Part shown: positions 46,851-60,820 of the stretch, in pieces
Position numbering within the stretch: the stretch's first letter is position 1
Layout of the letters: each line of letters begins with the position of its first letter
Assembly (NCBI GenBank): GCA_950295325.1
Contig: OX485803.1
Span: 7,748,001 to 7,812,000, forward strand
Origin: Polytrichum commune
Lineage: Eukaryota > Streptophyta > Polytrichopsida > Polytrichales > Polytrichaceae
Direction of reading: 5' to 3'
DNA length: 64,000 bases
Translations under genes and position numbers: made by a program
Notes under the pieces: model-generated
Told to the model about the DNA's origin: nothing
What the model saw: the letters and a program-made list of their open reading frames with translations, nothing else
The model's database searches: none

Positions 46851-49124
46851 GCTTGTGTCTCGGAGCCTGTTGATGGTGATCACACGGATCTAATCAAAGC
46901 GCCTGCACATCATCACCCTTCGCTTTCCAACGTAAGTTCATTCTCCAAAATAATAATTAATCCACCGTCACGGATACATAATGATGAACTGCAAGTAAAA
47001 GTTGCGTGTTCGGGCTAATTATCATTACTGTAAGTCCTCTGATCAGCAGTTCAAGAGTACACGGAGTACAATACTTAGAACTCCGCATTAACACGACGCA
47101 AGTAGCTGATGTATTGAGGCAATTACAATCATGGGCAGGCAAGTCATAACATTCAGCCATTTGTGTGTAAGAAACCATACTCTTCGACATCTTGGAAAAA
47201 AATGTTTGAATCAGTCTCGAATCTGTAGATCCAGTTTCAGACTAAGGATGTTACTACCTGCTCCAGCTTCGATTCAAATGGGACATCTACGTATTTGGAG
47301 GAGAAATGAGAGGAGGCAAGTTAGGAAAGTGGCAGGTTTTCTCTATACCGAAATAGAGAAGGCTTAAGGGCTTATGCGGTTGAAAAGTGTTCTGTGGGTG
47401 GACGACACTCTGTGTAAAGAAATACATAGTGACAATGCCGTCAAACGGCAAGCTCATCGGAAGAGCTCCAAGCTTTTTGCATTGTCCCCGGAACGTCAGT
47501 GTCCAACTGCAATTAATCTCCTCAGTTCAGAAATACTAAGGCATACCAAGAATGAGAATGAGAATGACCGAGTCACCCAGACTGCTCACCGCCCAAGATC
47601 AAGTGCAGTAAACAGTTACATGAGTGTAAAAAAGATAGTCTTTCAGTATAGATCAGATGGCTGAAGCCCACTGCAGATCTCTTGCAACAGCCCATTTCAC
47701 TTCAAATTTCGGTACTCGACATTCGAAAGCTTCCTTCAGCTGTGTACATAAGACACTTGAATGCATTTTCAATTACGATTGCATGAGATCTTCGACAAAT
47801 CGGCTCACTCGCAGAAGAGCATAATTTGTGTTCAAATGAGAACAAATCACAACCGCCCAAAGTTTTCTTCTATTCTAACCGTGTTACGGCCGCAACTTTC
47901 AATGCAAGAACGGACGCAAGAAGACCATTTCAATCCACAGTGCCGGAACCGTGCCCGCCCATTTCAAAGCTACTCTTTTCATGAAGTGCTCCGAAGCAGG
48001 CTACCTAACTGCGACAAACTTCAGTTTGATTTGCCTTAGGCTACTCAAAATAGTTAAAACGTGAAGCAAATATTTTTCTTCGAAATTCGCAACATGAGCG
48101 CAAATCTGTTCTACTCTCGTTGTGCTCCTGTCCAAGAAAATCCTAAGAGTAGATAGACTCACGCAGGGGCTCCAAGATGGAATATTTCGCGCTTCCAATG
48201 AGCAGGAACTCACTCGGTAAACCAATACTTGCTAGTTCATGATCACCACATTTTCCTGCTCAATAACGCCCGCAGATTCTCAAATCCAAACGAAGGTTGA
48301 CACTCACTCGACCACCAATTCGCTGGAAACTAGATAGAGTTCACTACTCTCGAGCCAGCCGACCATGGATCCATCCCATCCAATCTACCCACTCATCGCT
48401 CTAAACGAATCTCCTCATAAAAGTTGGGACACAGCAATCCGACAGGGGGGAGACGACAAACCACCTTGGAGTGGGCCGCCAGGTCGCAACAAAGAGATTC
48501 TCATCAAACAGCATGAACTTCGAAGCCCAGATTGCAGCCGAACTCGAAGACTAGATCTGAATCAGAAGTAGCAACGACCACCTCCACGAATCACGTAGTG
48601 CGACTAGAGAGGTACGTAGAAGGTGCGAAGAGAGGTCCTGCTCGCATCTAAGTTAGTGAAGACTTCACTTGACGTGAGGTCAAGCTTACGTGCATCTGAC
48701 CAGCTGATGCACCGCTCTTCCTGGCAGATGCGAGGCTGACGATCTTCGGAAGACCGCCGGTGCTATATCTCTTTATTTCGTGCGTGCAACTGCCAAGTTT
48801 AAGTTGGGCCTGCTCCTGCAGCACTCCGGCGCCAGGTGGAAGGCAACACACCGTACAGCTAATAAGTTAGTGCGGTGCGCACATGAGCGCGAGCATCTTT
48901 GCCGAAATAGCCACCTGATCCCAACCCCCAAACTTGGCTGCTTGCGGATCACCGATTGATGGTGCAAACTTGTAATGTTCGAATGTCAACTTTTTATTTT
49001 TATTTACTCGCCGGCTAGCTACCCACCCACCCACAGAACAAGGATATATACCTCCACCCAGGCTCCGACTCAAGCTTCTTTGATGGTTTCTATCTTCAGA
49101 GATTCTACGCCAGCTCTGGAGAAG
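46851..49124. other. No supported gene; upstream region of the acireductone dioxygenase gene
   Basis: Short frames on both strands lack motifs. The DNA from about 47200 to 49080 has higher GC than the repeat regions and looks like single-copy gene-flanking sequence. A TATA-like GGATATATACC occurs at about 49041-49051 and reads on either strand; it is too far (about 2.2 kb) to be assigned to ARD without a leader intron. Confidence 0.35.
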
Positions 49125-49126
49125 TA

Positions 49127-49665
49127 CAGTCCACCCTCTATAAATGTTACACCTATAAGTGTTAACCCTCTCTAAATGTTAACTTTCTTCTACTCCCCAC
49201 ATATTGCACACTATAAATGTTAAACGTGTTAACTGTTAACAAAATGGTACTCCCTTCTTTGTAAATTTGACTCTATAAATGTTAACGAATGAAATACAAC
49301 CATAATATGGATGATAAAAACTACACATGGAATCACGTTCATGTGATGTGTCCAAGTATGTGGGTTTGTTGGTGTAGATTGAGAAATATTTGCAAGTTGT
49401 GCATGCAGATGAATCTCACCAAAGAACCATTGATTCATACTTCACCCGTGATTTGTAAACTTGATATTGAATAAAGTTTTGATTGGGTTTGCAATTTTAT
49501 GAATGGTATTCTCTCACAAGGACTCTTCACAATTGCTTATATTTATAAATGTTAAGATTTGTATATTGCTCAAAAAAGTAATTTTATAATTGTTAACTGT
49601 TAACACCTCTATAAATGTTAACTTTGATCCACTCCCGAGGGTTAACATTTATAGAGGGTAGACTG
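49127..49665 (+). mobile_element. Tigger/pogo-type MITE with TA target duplication
   Basis: The ends CAGTCCACCCTCTATAAATG (left) and its near-complement on the right (CATTTATAGAGGGTAGACTG) are flanked by TA (49125-49126 and 49666-49667). CAG at the tip with a TA duplication is typical of the pogo/Tigger branch of Tc1-mariner. The motif CTATAAATGTTAAC recurs several times near both ends. It keeps a transposase C-terminal remnant, so it is a deletion derivative of an autonomous element. Confidence 0.85.
49378..49458 (+). pseudogene. Remnant of a pogo/Tigger transposase C-terminus
   Basis: The frame IEKYLQVVHADESHQRTIDS, then YFTRDL and a stop, matches the characteristic end of pogo/CENP-B-type transposases (a (R/Q).(S/T)(I/L)..(F/Y)F motif near the last residues). 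It is in the same orientation as the motif in the related element at 62920-63561. Confidence 0.6.
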
Positions 49666-49667
49666 TA

Positions 49668-52600
49668 TAAGGCGGTGCAAATTTCTCCCATTTAGGAATT
49701 TCCTCCACTGCACATTTCTCTCACTGCAAATTCTTTGGAATTTTATTCCTTGAATCCAAATTACTATGGATTTTTGAAGTCAAAAGTTGACCCCAATAAG
49801 TTACCAATGTCTAGAATCTACTTAAACCGCTCGTTTAAACCATTCATTTTTCTTCATTGTAGCACTCAAAACCAGGTCATGTGTTATGGCACTATTTGTT
49901 CCAACCTTATCAAAATTACGATAACCTATAGATTGCCGATGAGGTTTTGATCGGGAGTAGGCACCTTTACTATAATGTATGTATGTATGATTTGACACCA
50001 TAATTGAATTTAAAGAGCCCAGTTTAGTGTAGTGCAGTAGGCCACAACCTTGTAAGCTTATTAGGGGGTCAATTTAGTGTCGGATGGATGAGAGGTACGC
50101 TTGTGTGTGATAATCCCCTCTCTCCTATAGGTTCATGGTCGACACATCTCATATAGTTAATGTTGTGGGGTCTTTGAAGCTACACCGTTCACATGTATTA
50201 TTGTGGGTTGAAAATACCATGGTCCACTATATTTTATATGTGGGTTGAAAACTAGGGTGGCTTATAAAAGTATATAAAATATCAATGCTCAAATGTTGAT
50301 GGAAATTTGTTAAGGTACTAATACATTGCATTATAGTAGTCATAGTAATTGTGATAATACTTTTAACTCACAGTAATTCATCATATGTGAAATCCATTGA
50401 TTTCGTATTCCTAGTTTTGAACACATGATATTGTGGGCTCAAATATGGTGCGAGTCAAGACAAAATACATTCACCAAAAATAATGTGGTAAATCAAAACC
50501 CTAGTGGGTTAGAGTAATAGGTGTGAAAGGCACAATAGTGCATTCATGTTGTAATGCATACCTCTTTTCATCCATAATAATAATAAAAGCCATCACATAG
50601 TATGTACTCCACATGTTACTTAGTTAACTTGGTTTAAAACTCTAATCAACTTCCAAGCTACATTTGTGTAGTCCAAGTCATTTGAGATTAATTAGTCACA
50701 AATCTATAGGGCTCGGGGGGGGGGGGGGTGGAGTCTTCATGGGTAACTATGAAATTAAACCCCCTATATATGGGGAAAAAATACATACATATTAACCGCA
50801 AGCTAGAAAATGGACTCATATATTATACTAAGATTTCCAAATTAATGTAATAAATGCCCCACTTCATATACAACACATAAATTAGAATCAAATAGGCCTT
50901 TATTATATTGATAATCCCCTCTCGCTTTTGATGAAAAAGTCATTGAAAATTCAACTCGATGATTTTATCAAAACAAAGAAAGACAAGAGCACAATAACTT
51001 AGCCACAATATGGAGAGCAAAACTCGAGGTAGCCCATGAGCACTCCTCAAATTTGTAAACACCTCAAACCCAAATGTAAACCCTAACAAGAATGGACATG
51101 GTAGTCATTAAGGACTATTACTATATGACAACAATGAATGAAAATGTGGATTGGATGAAACTAGCACATCTACTATTAATTTTGTCACCAAACATTAGGG
51201 ACCCTTTTTCCCATCAATAGCCTTTTAAAATGTGCACATTAGAGAAAAATAATACCTCTCTTTTATGTATACTATGTACACCAATGCTTCAAGTTTTACC
51301 CCTTCTTGCACTCATGTTAGCTTGTACGTGGTATGAAGAGTCCACACAATGCATCAATGAAAATTGGACAAAATTTGGTTGAAATAGTGTTAGAAATGGG
51401 TATAACAATGTAAACAATGGGTGTGTGTATATACAACAAAATACCCCATTTGCGTTGAGGTGGGTGTTAAATTCTATTAGATGAGGGCCAACCCTTGTTA
51501 TTTGTTTCTTGAAGAGTAGTAGGTTTGGCTAAATGTTGAGTTTAAAAGTAGTGAAGGTGGTGAGCTTTACATTTTTGTGTAGTTTAGGGTGGCTACGTTT
51601 TGGTGAATCAAAGGGGGTATTTGGTATCACTGGGCCAGTTATGGCACGTCAATGTAGGCCTATCCCTATTTCTCATTGGAACCCATATTTCAATACTTTG
51701 TCCTCAGTTGTTTCATTGTTTCCCCATGGATAGTGTTGGCATCATTGGCAATCACAACATATAAGATATTTTATGTACATGATGGCATCCATGGCTAGTC
51801 TACATGTTTTTTTATGGTGCCTTCAATGCAAAGAGAACCCTCTTCCTTCTACAATAAGTCATCTTCACCACGCCATGGCAACCGGCCTCATCATTGTCAT
51901 ATGGCTACAATGACGATGCAAGTTCCACCAATGTTGGCAACAAATGGCTACCCTTTAGTCTAGTTCTTAGGAGTAGACTTCTTATCAAAGACATCACAAT
52001 GTAAGCCTAGAAATTGCAGCCCAAATTACTAGCATACCAATGTCACCATCTCCCGTAAGTTCCTCATCCACAATCTCCTAGGCTCACATATTTTTATGCA
52101 ATCTTCAGCCATAATAGATTCACAATCAAATTCTTAATAGCCTTTTAAATGTACACTCTAAAGAAAAAGAATACCTCTCCCTTAATAATCATGTGTACGC
52201 TAGTGCCTCAAATAATACCCCTTCCTACACTCACATTAATTTGTACATGGTATGAAGAGTCCACCCCCCCCCCCCAACATAGTAGAAGGGACAAACTATT
52301 GGTGGATAATAATGGGTAGCTTTGAATACCAATAATGCATATTAACTAGTAAAGAACCATTGATTAAGCTACTAAGTGAATGCGGCAATTGATGCCCGCT
52401 ATTGGGAGACTGTGTGGAGATAGTGACATCGACTACCGGTATGTATATGATGCAGAAGACTATACTAGGTGAGAGCGGATGAATATTTAGCCATGGATTG
52501 GTAAGGCTAGTAGGCAAGAAAGCTTAAGATGGATTTAGTAAAGATTTTTGGTACTGATACTACCACAATGATACAATAAATGACACCTTTGAGGCCAACT

Positions 52601-55600
52601 CAGACTTGGTACGCATAGTGGTAGTTACCAATAAGGAAACCTAAATAAATGATAAAGGAGATCCACCCCAATAGGGCAAGAACAACTGATCTACTAGGGG
52701 ATAGTTAAAATATTCTTTAATAATCCGTCCCATTCTTTTGTTGGGGACAACTTTAGAACGTGAGCATATGCCACAACAATATTGTCTACTAACATAAAGA
52801 CTTGTTGATGTTTCTTCATAGTAATGAACACATGCACACCAAGACCCTCCAAGCCATCGCCCATGTTGGATTGCACCATCCACTCCTCACGCGTGTTAAG
52901 GTTCAATAAAGGTGGCACTCTCGTTTAGTAGGGTTTTAGAGAGTTTGGAGGCGCCATTGTTTTGCTCAAGGTCCCTTTGTGTAGGTGTTCAAGATCTATT
53001 GTTCCCATGCAATAATTACATCTTTTGGCGGTGGGGACCCCAACAAATTGCATTCCATGGGCATTGCCAAATTCCTTGCACAACTCATGTGCACACTTGT
53101 TTGTAGGAAGCACAAAGACAATTGTGGTTCATTTTTTTTTTGCAAATGTCAATGTAAACAATCATGCCCATTTCGCCCTTGTTTAGCTTGCAAATGCTTT
53201 CCATGTCCATTCCAAAGTCATTCATGATAAGTGCGTTGATTTCGTAGTTAAGCTCAAGCTCCATAATACCATCCACGTGTTCGTGCCAGGACACCCTCCA
53301 TTGGATAACAACAAGATTTGACTCCCAATACAACACATTTGATAGACTTGTGAAAGGAGCTTGCACATTTCTATAATATTGGTAGTCAACACACCATTGA
53401 GTTTTGGAGATAGATGATTTGGTGATGTGCAAAGGAAAGAATTGAGCTAAGACGAAGTGGCATTGTGTGGGAGAAAGATCCTCCCAAATTGACATGCCTA
53501 TCCATAGTGCTAAACCCAAAGCTCAACAAGAAGGACTAAAATAATAATAAAATAAAAAATAAAAAATCTTACATGCAACAATTTGAGAAGGCTTGTGAGA
53601 TATGGGTTCACATGGGAAAATATGCACCAAGGATGTGCAGTGGCAAGCATACGTCATAATTCTTAATGAGTTCATCCTTTTGTTCAACCTTGCAAATCAT
53701 TTTTGGGCTCTTTTGTCCCCCACAAATTTCATTTCATTTCATACCACATTTTTAACTTGGCCCTTTGCTATTGAAAGATCCTATGATATAATGGTCCTAG
53801 GGTACAAAAGTTTGTATGCCAACTACGGCCCCCAAATTTCCTTGTAACCTTTTGTTTAATGTGTAGAAATTTAGGAGTACGTTGGTCTCTATATTTGCAG
53901 GAAAATATATTACTGACACATATGAACTCCTCATAATTGACGACTCCACATGTGATGCATGAATGGCGGTCTTCAAAGTTGTGGAACACAAATTGGTTGC
54001 AAGACTCCAAAGGTGACTAGCCTCTTTATGGAGCATTTGTGAAACCCATTGTTAAGCATGTCATGTATTTCACAATAGGCATGAGAGACAATGCTTTCAG
54101 AGTTCTAACAAAGGAGGTTGCAAAATCAAATGTGTACATGAAGGCCACTAAGGATTCCAAATTTAAGATCCTCAAAGAATAATGTGATGATGTGAAAATA
54201 GGGTGACAATGCTTGCACGGACCTTGTGTTGGAGTTCACAAAAAACACAAGGATTGTATTATTTGTGTTTTGTTTTAGTGACAATGGTACCCCCAATGAT
54301 GTTGGCAATGATGATGTAACACGTGTTCACTTTATCATCAAAGACTTGGAAAGATATATCGAAGGGCCAAGATTATGGGTTACCGACCTCTCCAAGCATA
54401 AAGAGGTGGCCTTGTCTTTGCAAGCCCACTGCAACAACCGGACAAAGTGTTTATTTCTACATGGTTAAGCACCGGGATGGTTTCAATCCTTCCCCTGTTC
54501 ATGACATTGCATTATTTTGTGTGAATGTACCTTACATCGGCATAGTTGATGGCCAAGAATGTGACCAATACAAAATTCTTAAGCATGCACCAAATTCTAG
54601 TTCAAGCTCCCACCAATCCTACATGCTTTGTGCTAATATACCAATGAATATGCCATCAAACTTGGAGGCCGTCAATGAGAATTTGCAACCAATGCTTATT
54701 GAGACATTATTGTTGCTCAATGTAAGGGGGGGGGAGGGCAATGGGTTTTTATGACTTCACATGTATCATTTCATTTTGCCGGTGTATTTCATGAGGTTTT
54801 ATGTGGATTTTCATAATCACAAAATTTGTGATTGCTATGGTTAATGTTGTGTGATGACCCATGTGTTAATTTTGCAAAGACATGCATCGAAAGTTTTAGA
54901 TTGTGCAAAGGAATGACACAAAATCATCCACAATCACAACCTTGAACATGGTAGTGTTTTTGAATGGTCAACAAGAAGCTTGTCCCAACAACGTGGATGC
55001 ACCTCATCCACAACCCATTACAAATGCAAAGCACAACAAAGTCGATCCAAAACTTGAGGCCACACCAATGGAGTTGTTTAGAGCAAGGACAAAAATAGCA
55101 TACGACTACGAAACAATAGCACAAACAATGCATGGATGGAATCCCAAACATATACAAGCATTTCCAACTATACTAAAAGTGCATTGTACATTTGTGTTGA
55201 GAGTCCTTTGATAAAATTGTCCCTTGTTCCGTGCTAGTGTAGTATTCATGGATTCTAATTTTGTAGAAGACACACAAAATGTGTGACCTCATAAGAAAAA
55301 TTCGAGAGTTTGAAGGAGATAATGCCAAAGGACGTTGAGAAAGCGTCCATGGGGGTTGAAGACACTAGGCATCATGAACCAAAAAGAAGAGGACGAAGAA
55401 GCAATGAACTTTGGGCATTAGGAAACCGGGGATGATAGACTGATACAATTGGCATTTTTATTGTACAATAAAACATATAATTGAATGTAATTTTCCCAAA
55501 TTTTTTTTAAAAAAAAAATCTTGTTCAATCCACAAGGCCATGTACATTGAAATAATATTGATTATCAATCAATAGTAGCTTTAATATCATGGATTTGCTC

Positions 55601-58015
55601 ATACTAAGCATGCACAAAAGTGCTTACTCCATTAAGTAAGAGTCTTCTTAGTGTAATAATTTAAATAGACTTCAATTTTGAGCTTTATACTAGTTATTGT
55701 AACATATAATTTTGTTTACGCTGATTAAAAAAATCACGGCAACAAACTAAAAACATTGAAACCACTTAAATTTTTACACCCGACAATTATGTATAGTACA
55801 ATGCCTCTCATTTTGGGTTTTCTTATGTATAAGGGTACTCCCGTCCTCTGCCTCAATAACTTTTATACACCCATCAAAGTCCGACATGAGAAGCATTGAA
55901 CACATAATGGAAGTTTGAGATTTTCTTCTTAGCCAACCTATTTATGTTGCTCAAAACATTTCATTGGTGAAATTACACTATTGATGCAAATGCATTCCAT
56001 CATTCCATGCAGTAAAATGCAATATTGCGCTTAGAAATGCAATTATGATGTATAAAAGAGCCGGTATTAACAAAAGGAAAAAACCAACAATGTTTTGAGG
56101 ATGTACACTTTCACCCTTCCAAGTCAACCCCATTCATTAGTTGAAAGTTGAAGGGCTAAGAGTGATGGCCATAATTTATTTATTTGTAAGCTTTACACAA
56201 TCAATCAAACTATATGTGGTTGTGGATCGTTATCAAGAATGGACGTAGGAGGGAAGAGCATAACTTAGTGATTGAATTGGCCACCATGTCCACATGTCAT
56301 GTGATTTCTGGGCCTCCTTCTATCGTACAAAGATAGAGTCTTTCCTCCATAGCCTACAAAATCCAAGCTCGGAAAGAAAACACAATACCTAATAGTACCT
56401 TGACAATATCTAGGAAGGACAATGATGACTGAGTTGATATCATCCCCATAGGCTCGAGCCTCAATCTTGACTTCATGACAATGGGCAAATTGGAGGGAAT
56501 AGGTGCATTGTTTTCTTCTTTTGACGCTCCCTGAAATGGCTTGGGTCCGTGGCATCTAGGTAAACTCACCCATCGTGGACAAAGGAGCTCTAGTAAAAAA
56601 AACCCTCTATATGTTGAGGGTTGATCTATTTCATTTGATAGTCATTAAATTAATTTGAGGGGGGGGGTTGCTTTAAGTCATTTGTCAAATAAATTTCAAA
56701 TAAAATATTCATGCTACAAAGTAACACATTGTGTTTTCACTTTCTCAATGAATGAGTTCACATAGACATTGTGATGAGTAAGCCCATGCTTGTTCAATAA
56801 CCCCCCCTCCCACCACCCCACGCGAGTGCAAAAAAAAGCAAGGGATTTTTATTTTTGTTTTTCAAAAGAACAATATCAAGATGAAAATGGGGGGTGGCCA
56901 AAATTTAAAAATGACATTATTACCAACATGGGCACTCATTCTTTTGAGTGTCATTCAAAACTCATATGACAATTTACGCCCACATGGATTTAAGGCGGAA
57001 ATTGGTTATTATGTGAGCAATGACATCACATGTAAAATCTTGATTATTCAACAAACTCCCGGCTAGGGTAGGTCCTATTGGTTATTGACATGTGGTTGAA
57101 GGTCAAGGGCCCTTGGAAGAGCTCCCAATTTTTGAAGCAAAATAATGAAGTTTAGCCTATTAAACCCGATCCATGGCCCTTTAATTTTGGCTTGTAGCCT
57201 TGGGTGGGGGTCCTAAGCATGCCATTTAACAATTTTAAGAACATGGGAAGCATCACTGGCTATTTAAATTTTAATAGGGGTTTATCTAGAACAACAATCC
57301 ACCGATAGGTGTACATTTCATTGTTGGAATTATGTGATATTTGCTAGGGTTGAGGTTGCTTAAATAAATCCAAAATGTTGAGCATAGGACCAAATTAATC
57401 ACATTATGAAGGAATCTCACCCATTGAATTTTCGAGATGTCCAAATTTGGACCTCTTTGATATTTCATATTTTCATATATATATATATGTAATCATAATC
57501 GTTCTCATTCACTATGAGATTGAATTTGGAGGCACTTTTTTCCGATTGATGAATTTGGAAATTTTGGATGAATTTGGAGGATGAGATGAATTTGAATGTA
57601 AGTTTGTTTCATTGTGGCAAATTGATGAATTTTTATTTCACTTGGGTGGGGAGGTATTACAAGAGAGGAGGGAGTACACGCTCCCGCCATGTGGTCCCAC
57701 ATTATAAAAGAAAACATGGGTTGTACAAAGTTGTGCAACAACGTACTGCATTGAGAAGCTTGGTGATAGTTATGGAGGACGAGCTCAAATACTTGTTGCT
57801 CATTGGCCCAAGGGTGGAGCCATGTGTGCACTTCAATCGGTAGACCCTACGATGGAAATAGCAGAAACTCGTCTTAGATGTGGATTACATTTCTTGTGTT
57901 GTAATAGACATGTTTGCATTGCACACACGAAGTGTCATTTGTGAACATACACATCTAGAGTGATTATTTGACCATATTGCTACTCAAATCATGTAAAATC
58001 AAGCTAGTCAATATA
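49668..58015. other. No supported gene; diverged repeats and homopolymer runs
   Basis: Stops are frequent. Runs of G or C occur at about 50716-50728, 52264-52275, 54726-54735 and 56661-56669. A diverged direct repeat lies at 51218-51346 and 52139-52268. The longest frames (53085-53519 minus; 54323-54754 plus; 54903-55211 plus) have no recognised motif. A segment at 50060-50130 (GGATGGATGAGAGGTACGCT) recurs in the same orientation at about 62130-62160. This is most likely layered old transposon DNA. Confidence 0.4.
51218..52268 (+). repeat. Diverged direct repeat of about 130 bp, two copies
   Basis: Copies at 51218-51346 and 52139-52268 share the order CCTTTTAAA.TGT.CA, AATACCTCTC, TGTACxC.A.TGC, ACCCCTTC and GTATGAAGAGTCCAC. 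They lie 920 bp apart and could be LTR-like or a local duplication. Confidence 0.55.
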
Positions 58016-58927
58016 CCGTACGTTAAGGGCAGCTTCGGCACAAAATAATTCTAAAAATAGACGCCGAAACTTTTGGAATATTATTGGCATTTTTTGCCGA
58101 ATATAAAATTAATTATTTTTCAAAATTGCCAAAAAGTAAGAAATTTTTACTTCTCACTACAGTTTTATTTACAGTGGAAGCATATGTGAATTTTGAAAGA
58201 GAGAAGGTGCTCCTTTTGTAATCAAGCTCACTTACATTAGTCCACAAAGAATATGGGTTAAGAAGTAGCAAGACTCTAGGTGAGGCTTTTCAAATGTGTT
58301 GTACACAAATTTTTGGAGTCCAATTGAGCATAGAAGATGAAGTTTTATAGAATTTTGTCCAACTAACAAAAGTTGAGAAATCAATCCTTCTTCCACCTCC
58401 AATAAGTTTTGTGTCAAAATAAGTCTTTATGCAAAAGATATGGACAAAACATTGCAGCCATGTAAAGATCAAAAAATTAAAATGCGTTCATAACAGTTTT
58501 TCGGAGCTCATTTGTGTATAGAAGATCAACTTTTTTGGAATTTTGTTGGTCTAAGAAAATTTTACAAATCAAGTAATCTTTCACCTCCAACAAATTTTAT
58601 GTCATTTGAAGACTCTATGCAAATGTTATGCGAGTTATAAAAATGAAGTCTAACTCGGTGCTTCACCTCAAAGTTTACATATCCCATATGCATTGTTGAA
58701 CGCAACTCCACTCTACTTGCATAAAGCACAGAGCATTCTCTACTCTTCACTCACATCTTACTTGTCATTCAATGCAAGAGAGATGTACAAGATATGAGCT
58801 GAATTTTAAAAATTAAAAGAGAAAATTGCCGAAAATATGAATATACTATTTATAGGTGCCGAACACTATCTTTTTAATTTTAATAATTATTCGGCAAGAG
58901 AGCGCCGAAGCTGCCCTTAACGTACGG
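58016..58927. mobile_element. 912-bp terminal-inverted-repeat element, TA-flanked
   Basis: Both ends carry CCGTACGTTAAGGGCAGCTT followed by CGGC, a 24-bp perfect inverted repeat. TA lies on each side, although because the outermost bases are near-palindromic (CCGTACG) the exact target duplication is ambiguous. GCCGAA motifs recur inside both ends. The interior contains a diverged tandem duplication (about 58306-58400 and 58500-58600, sharing the pattern ATAGAAGAT.AA.TTTT and CACCTCCAA.AA.TTT). No transposase is recognised. Superfamily is unclear. Confidence 0.8.
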
Positions 58928-58998
58928 TATGTAAATTGTAGTGTATTCCCCAAAAATAATATGTGTTACAATGTGCACGTCTCAACAACACAAACATA

Positions 58999-59369
58999 GA
59001 TAGATAGATAGAAACTCCGGTCCCTTTTTAGCAAGGGGCCGGCGTGAATAAAGTGTCCGTTCGTAATGTCAATGACCCGATGCCCACCGGACAAGGGGAC
59101 ATTGGGGCAATACTACTCTCCCCTTTCGAGGATGGGCACTATAGTGACACACTATACTAGTTCCTGGCTAGCCACTAGTGCCTTGAAGATACCGGACATG
59201 GTATCCCCCCAAAGGGCTTTGAGGTACCCATACAACAAGGTCCAAGGACCCCCCACCATAGTTGGGTGGACTAAGGTGGTGAGCACCACGCCAGCATGGG
59301 GAATAGAACCCACAACCTCCTCATTGGGGGCCATGAGCCTTAACCACCAAGCCAAGGCATGTGGTGCCT
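58999..59369 (-). mobile_element. tRNA-derived SINE, full length, 11-bp target duplication
   Basis: On the minus strand the element begins AGGCACCACATGCCTTGGCT. An A-box-like TGGCTTGGTGGTTAAGG lies at 59354-59338 and a B-box GGTTCTATTCC at 59310-59300, the two parts of an internal RNA polymerase III promoter. After a tRNA-unrelated body of about 290 bp it ends in a short CTAT repeat tail. ACACAAACATA flanks it on both sides (58988-58998 and 59370-59380). It has no coding role. Apparent ORFs across it are fortuitous. It would rely on a partner LINE for movement. Confidence 0.9.
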
Positions 59370-60820
59370 ACACAAACATACTCTCATACATCGAAACCTA
59401 ACAGTCTTGGGGAATCTTAGATAATTTTCCCATGCCTAGTAGTACATGAATTGTACTTGTGCAATGGCTTAAGAGTCCATTGAATATCAAGGGGAGCTTG
59501 AAGTCTCGCATTGCAACAACCATTTCTCTGTAAAACACAGTGAAACTGATGTTGCGCCCACATTGTTTGCATAACAAATGATGAGGTTGGAGAATGCATT
59601 ACACTCTAACATGCTCCCTTGTATCATGCATGTGGCAACCAAAACACCTGTGATAATAGTAAACTAGTGTAGCATGTGATATCATACACTAACACAAAGT
59701 AAGCATTACAATAATGACAATAATGACAATGTGATGTGTGCAAACATGTGGTTTGAATTCTATGGTGTACAATTTAAAAGTCAAAACCCATGATATATGA
59801 GGGGGGACATGTGACAACGAGGAGGGAAATTAAAAGAAACACATCCGTTCCCTAGGGTTTTGAGATATAGAAGAGGGAGTGACATTACGGAGGGTGATGT
59901 TACAGAGGTTAGGGGGTATTAGTTTTGGGCAAGCCTTTTGTCCATATTTACTTAAGCCCTAGGTTATACCCATTGGAAAAGCCATGAGGTGAAATGTCTG
60001 CAAGAATGCCAAAGTTCATAATGAAGAATTTTTTGGTAGGGGAAGAAGCAACGAGATTCAAGCATGCCTAGCCATGGGTTACTAAAGGGCTCCATACAAA
60101 ACAAATAAAAGTCCAAAAGTGGGGCTTTTGGTCCTTTAGTGGTCAACCAGGCTCCTACCGGTTTGCTACCATCCCGGAATGGATAATAAGACAAATTCAT
60201 TTTGACTTCACCTAAATGATAGCAACTTCTTCATCTAGCAAACAGATACCACAAAATGCCCCATCTAAAGCATGTCCTATGCAAGCTCAGTGTGCTTGTT
60301 GTTCACTTTCATTCTACATTTGCTTGTGTCTTTGAGGGTCACTTACATCAAAGACTTTACACTAAAGAATATGTTTAGTGTCACTTACTAATTGGAGTTC
60401 CACAATACTATATTTTTTGCTCTTAACATATACATATTTATTCATTTAAATTAAGTAAGTAAACATCTTAATGTTATGTAATGTCTAGACAATCAATTTG
60501 ACCTTTGTTGGCCAAAATGAGATATGCAGTAGATAGTTATAGCATTGTGAAAGTCCAAATACGTAGCAAGTGACACTAAATACAGTCTCTTGGACGCCAA
60601 AATGAGTTTGGTACCCAATGAACCAATATGGAATGTCGTTCGTTTCAAACCTCCACATTGACTCCAAGCATGCACCCACAACTTACCGAACATGGAAAGT
60701 TATGCATGCGAAACAACCAACTCCCTACTAAAACTTTGGTTGAGTTAAAGGATAACTATATTGTAGCAAATAGATAACTTCGAAAGTGGAACTCAAACTA
60801 AGTAACATTGTTGATAACTC

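Noticed and set aside
50716-56669. G and C homopolymer runs as quadruplex or regulatory signals
   Set aside because: They lie in decayed AT-rich repeats with no gene nearby and may partly be sequencing slippage.
59300-59354. A functional tRNA gene
   Set aside because: The A and B boxes are present, but the acceptor stem cannot pair and the region is flanked by an 11-bp target duplication with a tail, so it is the head of a SINE.
59066-59401. 111-codon plus-strand frame
   Set aside because: It lies across the minus-strand SINE, so the frame is fortuitous.
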